From Marininema mesophilum (lineage in GTDB: Bacteria; Bacillota; Bacilli; Thermoactinomycetales; DSM-45169), in contig NZ_FNNQ01000009.1 of assembly GCF_900106775.1 (NCBI RefSeq), forward strand, positions 62,001 to 126,000: a stretch of 64,000 nt of DNA, read 5' to 3'. Shown here one piece after another: positions 18,701-27,448 of this stretch. Position numbers and translations under genes: made by a program. The number at the start of each line of letters is the position of its first letter. Positions within the stretch are counted from its first letter, which is position 1. Below the pieces are notes generated by a model that ran no database searches, was not told the origin of the DNA, and saw only the letters and a program-made list of their open reading frames with translations.

Positions 18701-19086
18701 TTCGTTTGCACCACACTTTCCTCTTGATGTTTAAGGTCAACTATACGTAAAGGAATGTACAATTTGGAAAGCACTTTTTGGTAGGCTTCTCCATCTTTCA
18801 TTACAATTACTGTACGCAACGTTTCATGCTTCTCAATCACTTTGTTTAAGGACTTCTCTAGCAAATGTGTCTGCAAATTTCCTTGTAGTTCAAGGGCAAA
18901 GGGCATATTATAAGCTGTTAAGTTTTCTTCAAATTGATCTAAAAACCATATTCTCTGTTGAGAAAAGGAGAGGGGAGCAAGCTCCCCCTTATATTTTGTA
19001 ATGGAACATTCCTCTTTCTTCAAGCCTCTTTTCTTCATAATTTCTTCAATTAATTTTCTTTTTACATCGAAGTCATCTGAGCTCAT
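15787..19086 (-). CDS. NRPS, single C-A-T module
   Basis: A 1,099-residue synthetase. The condensation domain has an intact HHMISDG near residue 165 and the N-terminal signature LSFSQQRIWFLDQF. The adenylation domain has FFTSGTTGKPKG near 640, LTGDLGRIHPKG and KNGKVDKKALP. Carrier domain: FFVLGGHSLLATQ near 1030, followed by a basic tail. By eye the pocket residues read DVRHFALLAK, with an unusual FDVLLRDLF core, so I make no substrate call. The start at 19086 has AGGTGG six bases upstream; an ATG at 19104 overlaps the preceding stop but has no site. Seventeen-base gaps on both sides mark one transcript with its neighbours. Confidence 0.9.
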   Translation of the reverse strand: MSSDDFDVKRKLIEEIMKKRGLKKEECSITKYKGELAPLSFSQQRIWFLDQFEENLTAYNMPFALELQGNLQTHLLEKSLNKVIEKHETLRTVIVMKDGEAYQKVLSKLYIPLRIVDLKHQEESVVQTKFKEEALQPFSLADGPLLRASLLKISDHKYVLMVNMHHMISDGWSLGIFYKELSIKYNLLLKNNLVSGGELEFQYKDYSAWQRNQVKKGVYDQQLRYWKKKLSGNISILNLPRDQKKGEVKNRFEGGHENITISSQLTSDLKKLTINQGITLYTVLLSAFNVLLNKYTNETDILVGTPIANRKKREFESMIGLFLNTLVIRSDLSENPTFRELLTRASETIYEALENQDIPFEKVVEVVQPERNLNRNPFFDVFFNFVNTPSVRPIFEGLVAKTVNLKEPESKNLLTMYIEEVNDQLLFQFIYQKAFFSEERISSFLNQYIYLLQQIVASPDKRIDEYSLLSEKNTKQKSSQIEEKKLPLVTEQIIRIGKENPTKIALKQGEKSWTYKHLVDYSTAIANRLDICKSDVVAITGTKSFGFIASIIAVWLKGGVILTLDPDLPKNRRKVMIKEAKAQCIIEVTHKKITADPFVDLPYLHVLSDNVGLEAVMDQPKDFKVGGNDPAYIFFTSGTTGKPKGVLGVHKGLSHFLTWQRDEFQISSDDKCAQITGLSFDVLLRDLFLPLVSGATLCLPEDEMLFTGESIFQWLHENEMTVIHVVPSLAKSWLGSLKQSKQLSFLKWVFSAGEPLTDSLIQDWKEKLQFTGSFVNLYGPTETTLAKLSFKVDEVVDGIQPVGYAIPQAQALVIKNQTHLCGDNEVGEIAIRTPYRTLGYINNAEEQNKRFIPNPFTNEVQDLLYLTGDLGRIHPKGFIELVGRRDDQIKVRGVRVHLNEIESVLAKHSQVEAGIVISLKNERGDLVLVAYVVPKREEDLAETKLRIYLEERLPFAVVPSIIIFMNKIPTTKNGKVDKKALPEPEVQKRTEVLMKEPETETEKVIYEIWSDLLQVDSFSCDDDFFVLGGHSLLATQVLSRIREYFSMYLELKHLFEHRTVRQIAKEIEKNSIKNKEIKVSSIKRVARSTRQASLKLDEI

Positions 19087-19103
19087 TATATACCACCTTA
19101 TCA

Positions 19104-22100
19104 TTAGACTTGTTCTAAAAGAGCCATTAGTTCTTCTTCACTTAGACCATTTAACTGTATAACCGTATCTGATAACTCTTCCAGTGCCTCTTTGTCAACG
19201 ATATCCTCTAATGCCTTAGCTAATTTAGCAACGGTTGGATTTTGGAAGATAATAGTAACAGAGCATTCGATTTGATATAAATGGTTTAGTTTCGCAATAA
19301 GTCGAGTGGCTAACAGGGAATGCCCTCCTAGTTCAAAAAAGTTTTGATAAATACCGATATTATCACTTTCTAAAACTTCATTCCAAACCGATAAAACCAC
19401 TTTTTCAACAGATGTTCTAGCTGCTTGCATATGACTATTTTCTGTTTCCACTTTTGGAACAGGCAAAGCTTTACGGTCTACCTTACCGTTTGGTGTTAGA
19501 GGAATTTGATCTAAAATAACTATAAAACTCGGAGTCATATATTCTGGGAGTTCCTCAATCAGATAAGATCTTAGCGATTGAGCTGTTGTTTGACAAAATG
19601 CCTCTCTGAAAACTACATATCCAGAAAGATATGGCGCTTTCTTCTCCTCCCTTTTCACAACTACACATTCCGATACATCAGGATGTTTGCACAAAACAGA
19701 TTCAATTTCTCCAAGTTCAATTCTATAGCCACGAATTTTAATCTGATTATCCACTCTTCCTAAAAACTCAATCTCTCCATCTACTCTATACCGAACAAGG
19801 TCACCTGTTTTGTAAATCAGATCCTTATTTTCTTTATCAAAAGGATTACGAATAAATTTTTCGGCTGTTAACTCAGGTTGGTTTACATACCCTCTAGCAA
19901 GCCCTTTACCTCCAATATAGAGTTCTCCAGGGACTCCTGATGGTACGAGCTGTAAATATTCGTCCAAAACGTAGGTTCTAGCATTATCTATCGACCTACC
20001 GATTGGAACTGTGTTCCCATACTCCTTTTCATTGCAAATATAATACGTAGTATCAATACACGCTTCCGTAGGACCATACAGGTTAATTAGCTTTGAACCC
20101 AAAGTGGAATGAAAACGTTTTTGCAGTTCAAGAGATAATGCCTCGCCACCGCAAAATACCTTCCTCAAACTCTTACATGTCTTAAATTCACGATGATCGA
20201 GAAGCATTTGTAGCAGTGTAGGAACTACTTGCAATGTTGTAATTTTCTTTTCATTAATTATTTCAATTAAATAATCCGGGTCAAAATGTCCTTGAGGACT
20301 CGCCATTACCAACTTTCCGCCAGAAAGCAGTGGCGCGTAAAACTCCCAAACAGATGCATCAAAACTAAAGGGTGTTTTTTGTAGAACTAAATCCTTTGGA
20401 GTTAACTCAAATGTACGTAGCATCCACTCCATATGGTTACTGATTGCTCTGTGTGGAATCGCTACTCCTTTTGGTTTTCCAGTAGTTCCCGATGTGTATA
20501 TGATATATGCCAAATCCGATAGTGTTACAACTCTGTTTAGATTTTCGCTCTCTTTCTGTTCTCCTATCCATTGATCTAACCACAACGTAGTTAAATGATT
20601 GGGTAACAACTCTTTCTGAGCCTCTTCTGCTAACACCATTTTGGCTTGAGCGTCTTCTAGGATGAAACGCAAGCGCTCTTCCGGATAATGTGGATCGAGT
20701 GGAACATATGCACTTCCTACTTTAAGGACTGCCAGTAGACTAATAACTAAATTTGCACTTCGATTCATACAAATACCAACTCGATCTTCCCGACCAATGC
20801 CTTTTCTCTTTAATTCATGAGCAAGCTGATTAGCACGTTGATTCAATTGTCTATATGTCAGACACCCTGCTTCAGTGATAAGAGCTTCAGCATCAGGTTG
20901 TTGCTTAGCTTGTTCCTCGAACCATTGGTGAATACAAACCTTGCGATACCCCTCTTCTGTCCGATTCCATTTTGCCAACTGCTCCTTTTCATGAACAGAT
21001 AAAAGCGGAATTCGACCTAGAGGTTGATCCAACTTTTCTACCACAGCTTGTAATATATTAAAGAAATGCTCATTCATTCGTTTGATCGTTTCTGGGTAAA
21101 AAAGATCTTTGCTATACTCCCATTTCATCTGTAAACCTTGAGATGTCTCTCGTATATTAAGCGATAGATCGAACTTGCTAGTACCGTTTGTCTCTTCTGT
21201 GACTTCTACTTCTAAGTCTGTTAAAGATACTTTTTCAGGATAGGTATTCTCATAATTAAACACAACTTGGAACAACGGATGATAACTTAAGTCTCGTTCT
21301 GGCTTTAACTCTTCTACAATCCTGTCAAATGGAACTTCACTATACTTCATCGCTTCAAATAGATGTTCTTTTACTTTTTGAATCATCTCTTGTAAGGTCA
21401 TCGTTGCTGACACATGATTGCGAATAGGAAGGGTATTTACAAAAAAGCCAATCATCTTTTCTGTCTCAGTTTGATTTCGGTTAGCAAATGGTACGCCTAC
21501 AACAAAATCTTCTTGACGAGTGTAACGATAAAGCAAAGTTTGAAATGAACCCAACAAGGTCATAAACAAAGTCGCTTGTTCTTTCTTGGAAACCTTTTTT
21601 AAACGATCTGTCAGCTCAGGCAAAGCAGTAGATGTATAGACATCACCGCGATAACTTAATTTCGCGGGTCGCGGAAAATCGGTCTGTATATTTAATAACT
21701 CTGGAGCTCCTTTCAATAATTCAGTCCAATAGAGAATTCCAGTACTTATATTATTTTCTAACCACTCTCTATGCCAATATGTGTAATCAATATACTGCAG
21801 AGTATTAGTCGTATCTTTATTCAACCTTTCATTCTGATAATAAGAAAGTAGATCGTTAACAAAAATCCCCATTGACCAACCATCAGAGATAATATGATGC
21901 ATTGTGATAGCTAGCCAACATTCTATAGCAGACAACTGAATCAATTTAAAACGAATAAGCGGCCCTTCTGTTAAATAAAATGGTCTTTGATAATCTTCAT
22001 TTAATACGGATTTAATTTTCGTTTTTTTATCTAAAATATCGGTGAAGTCTGTATACGAAAGATGGACATGCTCGAGATCAACTCGTTGATATACCTCGCC

Positions 22101-24857
22101 GTCAACTAATTTGAAGTATGTTCTTAAACTCTCGTGCTTCTGTACAACCGCATTAATGCTTTGATGAAGTCGCGGGAGATCCAACTTACCTTTTAGTTTT
22201 AATAAAAACGGGATATTATAAACAGCCGATTGCTTGTCCATCTGTTGAATAAACCAAAGTCTGTTTTGCGCAATTGAGGCTGACGCAGGCTTCAAACGGT
22301 CGTAACTTGAAATCTTGCCTGAATTGCTCTTTGTCTTGGCCAATTCGATTGCCTTTGCCATTAGTCTGATTGTTGGAAACTTAAACACATCTCTAACATG
22401 AAAATCTATATTAAATAATTCTTTAACTCTTAATACCAATCGATTTGCTAGGAGTGAATCTCCACCCAAATCAAAGAATGAAAAATCACGGCCTATACAC
22501 GGAGCCTTAAATACATCAGTCCATATTTGGGCTAAAGATTTTTCGAATACTGTTTCTAGCTGACTTTTATCCTCTTCACTTTTTTCAGGTTTTGGCAACG
22601 CATTGCGATCCACCTTGCCATTAGGAGTGAGCGGTAAATTTTTCATCAGCACAAAAAAATGAGGTACCATATGTAATGGCAAATATTGTCCCAAGTAATC
22701 TTTAAAATTTAGTTTATCATTCTTAATTCCATCTTGCTGTGTTAAATAGGCTACCAAATGAGTATGTCCTTCATCCTCTCTTTTCACCACTACACATTCC
22801 GATACATCGGGATGACTGCGTAATCGTTCTTCAATCTCACCCAACTCCACACGGAATCCGCGTATTTTAATTTGATGATCTACTCTTCCTAAAAACACAA
22901 GTCTACCATCTGTCGCAACCTTCACCAGATCCCCAGTCTTATAGACACGGACTTGTTGTCCATCAATTTCACGGATTTGGAAGCGCTCTGCAGTTAATTC
23001 AGGTCGATTTAAATATTCTCTTGATACTCCGTCACCAGCTAGGTACAGCTCACCAACCACTCCAATTGGAACTTGTTGCCCTTCTTCATCAAGCACATAA
23101 ATTTGCTTATTTGGAAGTGGACGCCCAATGAGCGGAGTTTCTTTTGCCCGTTCTTTCAGAATTTCCTCATAAGTAGAATAAGTTGTATCTTCTGACGGAC
23201 CATATAAGTTCAATACACGCTTAACACTCGTTTCATTGTAAATCATTTGCACCAGCTGACTGGACAGTGGCTCTCCCGCCAAGTTTACCGTGTGAACGCT
23301 CGGAGGTACTGCCTGCATCCGCACTAGCTCAAACATAGCAGATGGGACAGTATTGATAAGAGTCACTTTTTCTTTAGCTACTAATTCTGGAAGTTGTAAA
23401 ACATGTTCCGCTAAAATCATCCTTCCGCCTAGTGCAAGTGTGACAAAAATCTCATAAACCGATAAATCAAAACAGATCGATGTACTTATAAGCACTCCAT
23501 TAAGCTCTGGATCTTTATATTGCTTTTGCGCCCAATGAATCAATACCGATACATTCCGATGCTCAATCGCTACTCCTTTTGGTTTTCCAGTAGTTCCCGA
23601 TGTGTATATGATATATGCCAAATCCGATAGTGTTACAACTCTGTTTAGATTTTCGCTCTCTTTCTGTTCTCCTATCCATTGATCTAACCACAACGTAGTT
23701 AAATGATTGGGTAACAACTCTTTCTGAGCCTCTTCTGCTAACACCATTTTGGCTTGAGCGTCTTCTAGGATGAAACGCAAGCGCTCTTCCGGATAATGTG
23801 GATCGAGTGGAACATATGCACTTCCTACTTTAAGGACTGCCAGTAGACTAATAACTAAATTTGCACTTCGATTCATACAAATACCAACTCGATCTTCCCG
23901 ACCAATGCCTTTTCTCTTTAATTCATGAGCAAGCTGATTAGCACGTTGATTCAATTGTCTATATGTCAGACACCCTGCTTCAGTGATAAGAGCTTCAGCA
24001 TCAGGTTGTTGCTTAGCTTGTTCCTCGAACCATTGGTGAATACAAACCTTGCGATACCCCTCTTCTGTCCGATTCCATTTTGCCAACTGCTCCTTTTCAT
24101 GAACAGATAAAAGCGGAATTCGACCTAGAGGTTGATCCAACTTTTCTACCACAGCTTGTAATATATTAAAGAAATGCTCATTCATTCGTTTGATCGTTTC
24201 TGGGTAAAAAAGATCTTTGCTATACTCCCATTTCATCTGTAAACCTTGAGATGTCTCTCGTATATTAAGCGATAGATCGAACTTGCTAGTACCGTTTGTC
24301 TCTTCTGTGACTTCTACTTCTAAGTCTGTTAAAGATACTTTTTCAGGATAGGTATTCTCATAATTAAACACAACTTGGAACAACGGATGATAACTTAAGT
24401 CTCGTTCTGGCTTTAACTCTTCTACAATCCTGTCAAATGGAACTTCACTATACTTCATCGCTTCAAATAGATGTTCTTTTACTTTTTGAATCATCTCTTG
24501 TAAGGTCATCGTTGCTGACACATGATTGCGAATAGGAAGGGTATTTACAAAAAAGCCAATCATCTTTTCTGTCTCAGTTTGATTTCGGTTAGCAAATGGT
24601 ACGCCTACAACAAAATCTTCTTGACGAGTGTAACGATAAAGCAAAGTTTGAAATGAACCCAACAAGGTCATAAACAAAGTCGCTTGTTCTTTCTTGGAAA
24701 CCTTTTTTAAACGATCTGTCAGCTCAGGCAAAGCAGTAGATGTATAGACATCACCGCGATAACTTAATTTCGCGGGTCGCGGAAAATCGGTCTGTATATT
24801 TAATAACTCTGGAGCTCCTTTCAATAATTCAGTCCAAAAACTTAAAGATTTTCTCAT
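19104..24857 (-). CDS. NRPS, domains (C)-A-T-C-A-T with truncated first C domain
   Basis: A 1,917-residue synthetase. Residues 1-270 are only the C-terminal lobe of a condensation domain; HHxxxDG is missing. Then A1 (TSGTTGKPKG near 419), T1 (FFDLGGDSLL near 795), a full C domain (HHIISDG near 985), A2 (near 1455) and T2 (FFELGGHSLLATR near 1840). By eye the pockets read DLYNNALTYK (A1, Ala-like by recall) and DAWQFGLIDK (A2, Gln-like by recall). AAAGGAG lies six bases before the ATG and an in-frame TAA stands two codons upstream, so this is the real start as sequenced. Most of each module is an exact 1,273-bp duplicate. Either the gene is a rearranged remnant, or the assembly collapsed upstream modules. 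Confidence 0.9.
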   Translation of the reverse strand: MRKSLSFWTELLKGAPELLNIQTDFPRPAKLSYRGDVYTSTALPELTDRLKKVSKKEQATLFMTLLGSFQTLLYRYTRQEDFVVGVPFANRNQTETEKMIGFFVNTLPIRNHVSATMTLQEMIQKVKEHLFEAMKYSEVPFDRIVEELKPERDLSYHPLFQVVFNYENTYPEKVSLTDLEVEVTEETNGTSKFDLSLNIRETSQGLQMKWEYSKDLFYPETIKRMNEHFFNILQAVVEKLDQPLGRIPLLSVHEKEQLAKWNRTEEGYRKVCIHQWFEEQAKQQPDAEALITEAGCLTYRQLNQRANQLAHELKRKGIGREDRVGICMNRSANLVISLLAVLKVGSAYVPLDPHYPEERLRFILEDAQAKMVLAEEAQKELLPNHLTTLWLDQWIGEQKESENLNRVVTLSDLAYIIYTSGTTGKPKGVAIEHRNVSVLIHWAQKQYKDPELNGVLISTSICFDLSVYEIFVTLALGGRMILAEHVLQLPELVAKEKVTLINTVPSAMFELVRMQAVPPSVHTVNLAGEPLSSQLVQMIYNETSVKRVLNLYGPSEDTTYSTYEEILKERAKETPLIGRPLPNKQIYVLDEEGQQVPIGVVGELYLAGDGVSREYLNRPELTAERFQIREIDGQQVRVYKTGDLVKVATDGRLVFLGRVDHQIKIRGFRVELGEIEERLRSHPDVSECVVVKREDEGHTHLVAYLTQQDGIKNDKLNFKDYLGQYLPLHMVPHFFVLMKNLPLTPNGKVDRNALPKPEKSEEDKSQLETVFEKSLAQIWTDVFKAPCIGRDFSFFDLGGDSLLANRLVLRVKELFNIDFHVRDVFKFPTIRLMAKAIELAKTKSNSGKISSYDRLKPASASIAQNRLWFIQQMDKQSAVYNIPFLLKLKGKLDLPRLHQSINAVVQKHESLRTYFKLVDGEVYQRVDLEHVHLSYTDFTDILDKKTKIKSVLNEDYQRPFYLTEGPLIRFKLIQLSAIECWLAITMHHIISDGWSMGIFVNDLLSYYQNERLNKDTTNTLQYIDYTYWHREWLENNISTGILYWTELLKGAPELLNIQTDFPRPAKLSYRGDVYTSTALPELTDRLKKVSKKEQATLFMTLLGSFQTLLYRYTRQEDFVVGVPFANRNQTETEKMIGFFVNTLPIRNHVSATMTLQEMIQKVKEHLFEAMKYSEVPFDRIVEELKPERDLSYHPLFQVVFNYENTYPEKVSLTDLEVEVTEETNGTSKFDLSLNIRETSQGLQMKWEYSKDLFYPETIKRMNEHFFNILQAVVEKLDQPLGRIPLLSVHEKEQLAKWNRTEEGYRKVCIHQWFEEQAKQQPDAEALITEAGCLTYRQLNQRANQLAHELKRKGIGREDRVGICMNRSANLVISLLAVLKVGSAYVPLDPHYPEERLRFILEDAQAKMVLAEEAQKELLPNHLTTLWLDQWIGEQKESENLNRVVTLSDLAYIIYTSGTTGKPKGVAIPHRAISNHMEWMLRTFELTPKDLVLQKTPFSFDASVWEFYAPLLSGGKLVMASPQGHFDPDYLIEIINEKKITTLQVVPTLLQMLLDHREFKTCKSLRKVFCGGEALSLELQKRFHSTLGSKLINLYGPTEACIDTTYYICNEKEYGNTVPIGRSIDNARTYVLDEYLQLVPSGVPGELYIGGKGLARGYVNQPELTAEKFIRNPFDKENKDLIYKTGDLVRYRVDGEIEFLGRVDNQIKIRGYRIELGEIESVLCKHPDVSECVVVKREEKKAPYLSGYVVFREAFCQTTAQSLRSYLIEELPEYMTPSFIVILDQIPLTPNGKVDRKALPVPKVETENSHMQAARTSVEKVVLSVWNEVLESDNIGIYQNFFELGGHSLLATRLIAKLNHLYQIECSVTIIFQNPTVAKLAKALEDIVDKEALEELSDTVIQLNGLSEEELMALLEQV
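20457..21729 (-). repeat. 1,273-bp direct repeat, copy 2 (module 2)
   Basis: Identical as far as I can read to 23565-24837, at a constant offset of 3,108 bases (exactly 1,036 codons, one module). It covers the second lobe of the C domain and the A domain up to the TSGTTGKPKG core, stopping just before the substrate-pocket region. Confidence 0.9.
23565..24837 (-). repeat. 1,273-bp direct repeat, copy 1 (module 1)
   Basis: Partner of 20457-21729. Its upstream edge at 24837 falls only seven codons after the start codon of the synthetase, so the truncation of the first condensation domain and the repeat boundary coincide. Confidence 0.9.
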
Positions 24858-25154
24858 AATTTACTCCTTTCACTGTTTGACAGAATAAATGAACATATTG
24901 ACAAAGTGAAGAAATCATTTTATGCATAACCCTAGTATGACAGGAATTAGTATATATGATATAGAGACGATATTAACTTTGCATAAAAAATCTACGATAA
25001 TTCTCTTAATCAACATAACACAAAAGCATCCATTTGTGAATGGAATTACGGAAATTAAATTAAAAATATAGCAAGAGTGAGTGTTAGTCTAAAAAACAGA
25101 CAGAGAGTATGGAGAATGAAACAATAAAAACAAATCCATTCGAGGTGTCTATCG

Positions 25155-26088
25155 ATGAAAAGGTACGATCGGGAAATTTAAAAAGCAAACAGTAGAAATG
25201 ATTCAAGGAGAAGGAAAGTCTGTGGGCCAAGTCCCGTGAACTAGGGATATCCGACAAAACGTTGTATTATTGGATACGGCAATACAACGATCAGGAGGAA
25301 GCGTTTCCTGGAAGGGGGATTTTGAAGCCATCCGATCAGAAATATCAAGCGCTAGAAAAGCAGCTTCGTGACCTGGAAGAGGAAAACGCCATCTTAAAAA
25401 AGGCTACCCACTTCTTTACAAAAAACCGGAAATGATCGACGCCTTCATCGAGCAAAACCGCTCGCAGTTCCGGGTAGAGAAGATGTGTTAGGTGATACAG
25501 GTATCCAAGAGCGGTTATTATCAGTGGAGGAATCGACCAGTTAGGTCTTCAAAAACAGCTGAAGAAAAAAGTAACGGAGCGTGTGGGCCATTTCTTTCTA
25601 GCTTCCCGCCGACTGTATGGAAGCCCAAAGATAACCAAAATCTTGCGGAAAGAAGGTCTGTGGGTATCCCAGAAAACGGTTGCTAGAGTCATGAAAGAAA
25701 ACGACTACTTTTTACGCACTGTTATGAAATACAAACCCACGACGCAATCCAAGCATCATTCCCCCGTTCACCGCAATGTGCTGAATCAAACCTTTATCGC
25801 TCACCACCCTGATGAAGTGTGGATGGCCGATATTACGTTTATTTCTACGCAAGAAGGGTGGCTCTATCTGGCGAGTGTCATGGATCTTTACACACGAAAG
25901 ATTGTCGGTTGGCACGTCGATCACCGGATGACCAAAGACCTTGTTTTGAAGGCATTAGATTGCACATATAGCGACAAAGCCTGAAGAAAACGGTTCTCCG
26001 TCACTCGGACCAAGGAAGCCTATATGCCTCGATTGAATACCAAGAACGGTTGCAACGATATTCTATTGCGAGAATAATAGTGCTCTAA
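25155..26088 (+). pseudogene. Decayed IS3-family transposase (OrfA plus OrfB)
   Basis: OrfA remnants (helix-turn-helix with ELGISDKTLYYWIRQYN, then the coiled coil LEKQLRDLEEENAILKKA) are broken by at least two frameshifts. OrfB has an in-frame TAG, a frameshift near 25555, then a good stretch RRLYGSPKITKILRKEG through the catalytic WMADITFI (first Asp) and, in another frame, RHSDQGSLYAS (second Asp). The sequence ends before the DDE glutamate. It is inactive. It sits directly upstream of the NRPS genes on the opposite strand, so it may mark a rearrangement or deletion endpoint. I could not find terminal inverted repeats. Confidence 0.9.
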
Positions 26089-26276
26089 GCAAAAGGCACC
26101 AACTCGATAGCCTTCGTTCTTACGCCGCTTATTGGTACCCAGACGCCAATGAGAAGTCATGGCAATTTATATAGATTGTCCCTACCCCGCTTCAATATCA
26201 TTTCTCCATTTGTGATATAGAGGAATATCTTCTTGAGTCATCTTCCTAATCTTATTCTTTCAGCTATAAACAATTC

Positions 26277-26344
26277 AAATTCTCCTTTTAATAATATAGA
26301 TCTACTTTATCAAAACGTGTTTCCTTTAGCATCCCCTGAAAAGT
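26277..26344 (+). repeat. 68-bp flanking direct repeat, right copy
   Basis: Same orientation and equal length as 9618-9685. The shared blocks are AAATTCTCCTTT, ATAATATA, CTACTTTATCAA, GTGTT, TTAGCA and AAAAGT. Confidence 0.65.
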
Positions 26345-26350
26345 AGGGAA

Positions 26351-26391
26351 TGACTAAAAGCCCACCTTTTATATAAGTGGGCTTTTAGTCA
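26351..26391. terminator. Bidirectional terminator at the end of the cob operon
   Basis: Perfect 15-bp arms TGACTAAAAGCCCAC and GTGGGCTTTTAGTCA with an 11-base loop. A/T runs within the arms let it act on both strands. It lies 83 bases past the cbiB stop. Confidence 0.85.
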
Positions 26392-26473
26392 GCAAAAATC
26401 TGTAATATTTGTCATCACAGGGATCTTCAATATATAATCTTCTAATTATTCTTCCTCTATATGAGACTCTACC

Positions 26474-27448
26474 TTATCTTATCAACTCATTAACGAGATA
26501 CCCCACAACCACTAATCCTCCTGTATACAACACCGTCACCCACCATAACAGCTGGATCGTGGTAATAATGTCTTCTTTCCTTTTCACCCGCAGATCATCC
26601 CCGAGGCGCGCACGTTCGGAGATGACCCCATCATATCGGTTGGTTCCTCCAAGTTGGATTCCCAGACCACCTGCTACTACCGCTTCTGCGATCCCGCTGT
26701 TGGGACTGGGATGGAGGGCAGCATCTCGTCGGATCATACGCCAAGCTTGAACAGGGGATTTTCGCATGAAGGCGAGTGCACAAAGGATGACAGGTAATGT
26801 AAGACGAGCCGGTATCCAGTTAGCTAAATCATCAAGGCGGGCGGATGCCCATCCGAGATATCGATATCGTTCATTTTTGTAACCGACCATGGAGTCCAGG
26901 GTGTTTACCGCTCGATAAGCTAAGGCCAGGGGCGCTCCACCTAAAGCTGCATAAAAGAGAGGAGAGGTGACCCCATCCACGATGTTTTCTGCAACGGTTT
27001 CTACTGCTCCGCGCACGATTTCTATCTCATCCAGATGTTCGGTATCTCGCCCGACTACCAGTGCTAACCTCCGGCGTGCTTCTACCAAATTCTGAGCGGC
27101 TAGAGCGTGATAGATTCCACTGCCTGCCTCAGCCAAGCCACGTGGAGCAATCGTCGTCGCGATTAGAAGTACCTCCACACCACCACCCACCCATGGTGAG
27201 TAGTAATAGGCTATCATCACGATGACAAGCCCAAGAAGATAGGTGCCCCCCACAATGAGAATAGGCAGGAAACAACCCAGTATCCGCCAGCCAAGTGCTC
27301 CAGTTATATGGAAAATGTTTGCTAGACGACGGAGCCAGCTCTCTACCGCGGTTATCGATTTTCCCATCGCGATCACGGGATGCGGTAACCAGCGGGGATC
27401 TCCAATGAGGAAATCGAGCAATAGGGCTAGAATCAGTAACCACTCCAT
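26474..27448 (-). CDS. cbiB: Adenosylcobinamide-phosphate synthase CbiB
   Basis: A 324-residue membrane protein that attaches aminopropanol phosphate to adenosylcobyric acid. Family features: LLLDFLIGDPRWLPHPVIAMG at the N-terminus, VETVAENIVDGVTSPLFYAALGG, YRAVNTLDSMVGYKNERY, and the late DAALHPSPNSGIAEAVVAGGLGIQLGG. Last gene of the operon. I use the ATG at 27448, which overlaps the cbiZ stop as TGATG; a GTG twelve bases upstream is less likely. It works after CobQ and CobD, which supply its two substrates. Confidence 0.92.
   Translation of the reverse strand: MEWLLILALLLDFLIGDPRWLPHPVIAMGKSITAVESWLRRLANIFHITGALGWRILGCFLPILIVGGTYLLGLVIVMIAYYYSPWVGGGVEVLLIATTIAPRGLAEAGSGIYHALAAQNLVEARRRLALVVGRDTEHLDEIEIVRGAVETVAENIVDGVTSPLFYAALGGAPLALAYRAVNTLDSMVGYKNERYRYLGWASARLDDLANWIPARLTLPVILCALAFMRKSPVQAWRMIRRDAALHPSPNSGIAEAVVAGGLGIQLGGTNRYDGVISERARLGDDLRVKRKEDIITTIQLLWWVTVLYTGGLVVVGYLVNELIR

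Larger units (their letters stand above)
26089..26473. other. Intergenic segment between IS remnant and cob operon
   Basis: No supported gene. It contains the right copy of the 68-bp flanking repeat and a long bidirectional terminator hairpin. Confidence 0.6.

Noticed and set aside
24838..24960. Hidden N-terminal half of the first NRPS condensation domain upstream of the ATG
   Set aside because: An in-frame TAA lies two codons upstream and no frame shows condensation-domain motifs, so a simple frameshift does not explain the truncation.
26409..26750. Plus-strand ORFs opposite the cob genes (also 28502-29346, 31156-31629)
   Set aside because: They lie wholly antisense to well-supported cobalamin genes and carry no family motifs; GC-rich shadow frames.
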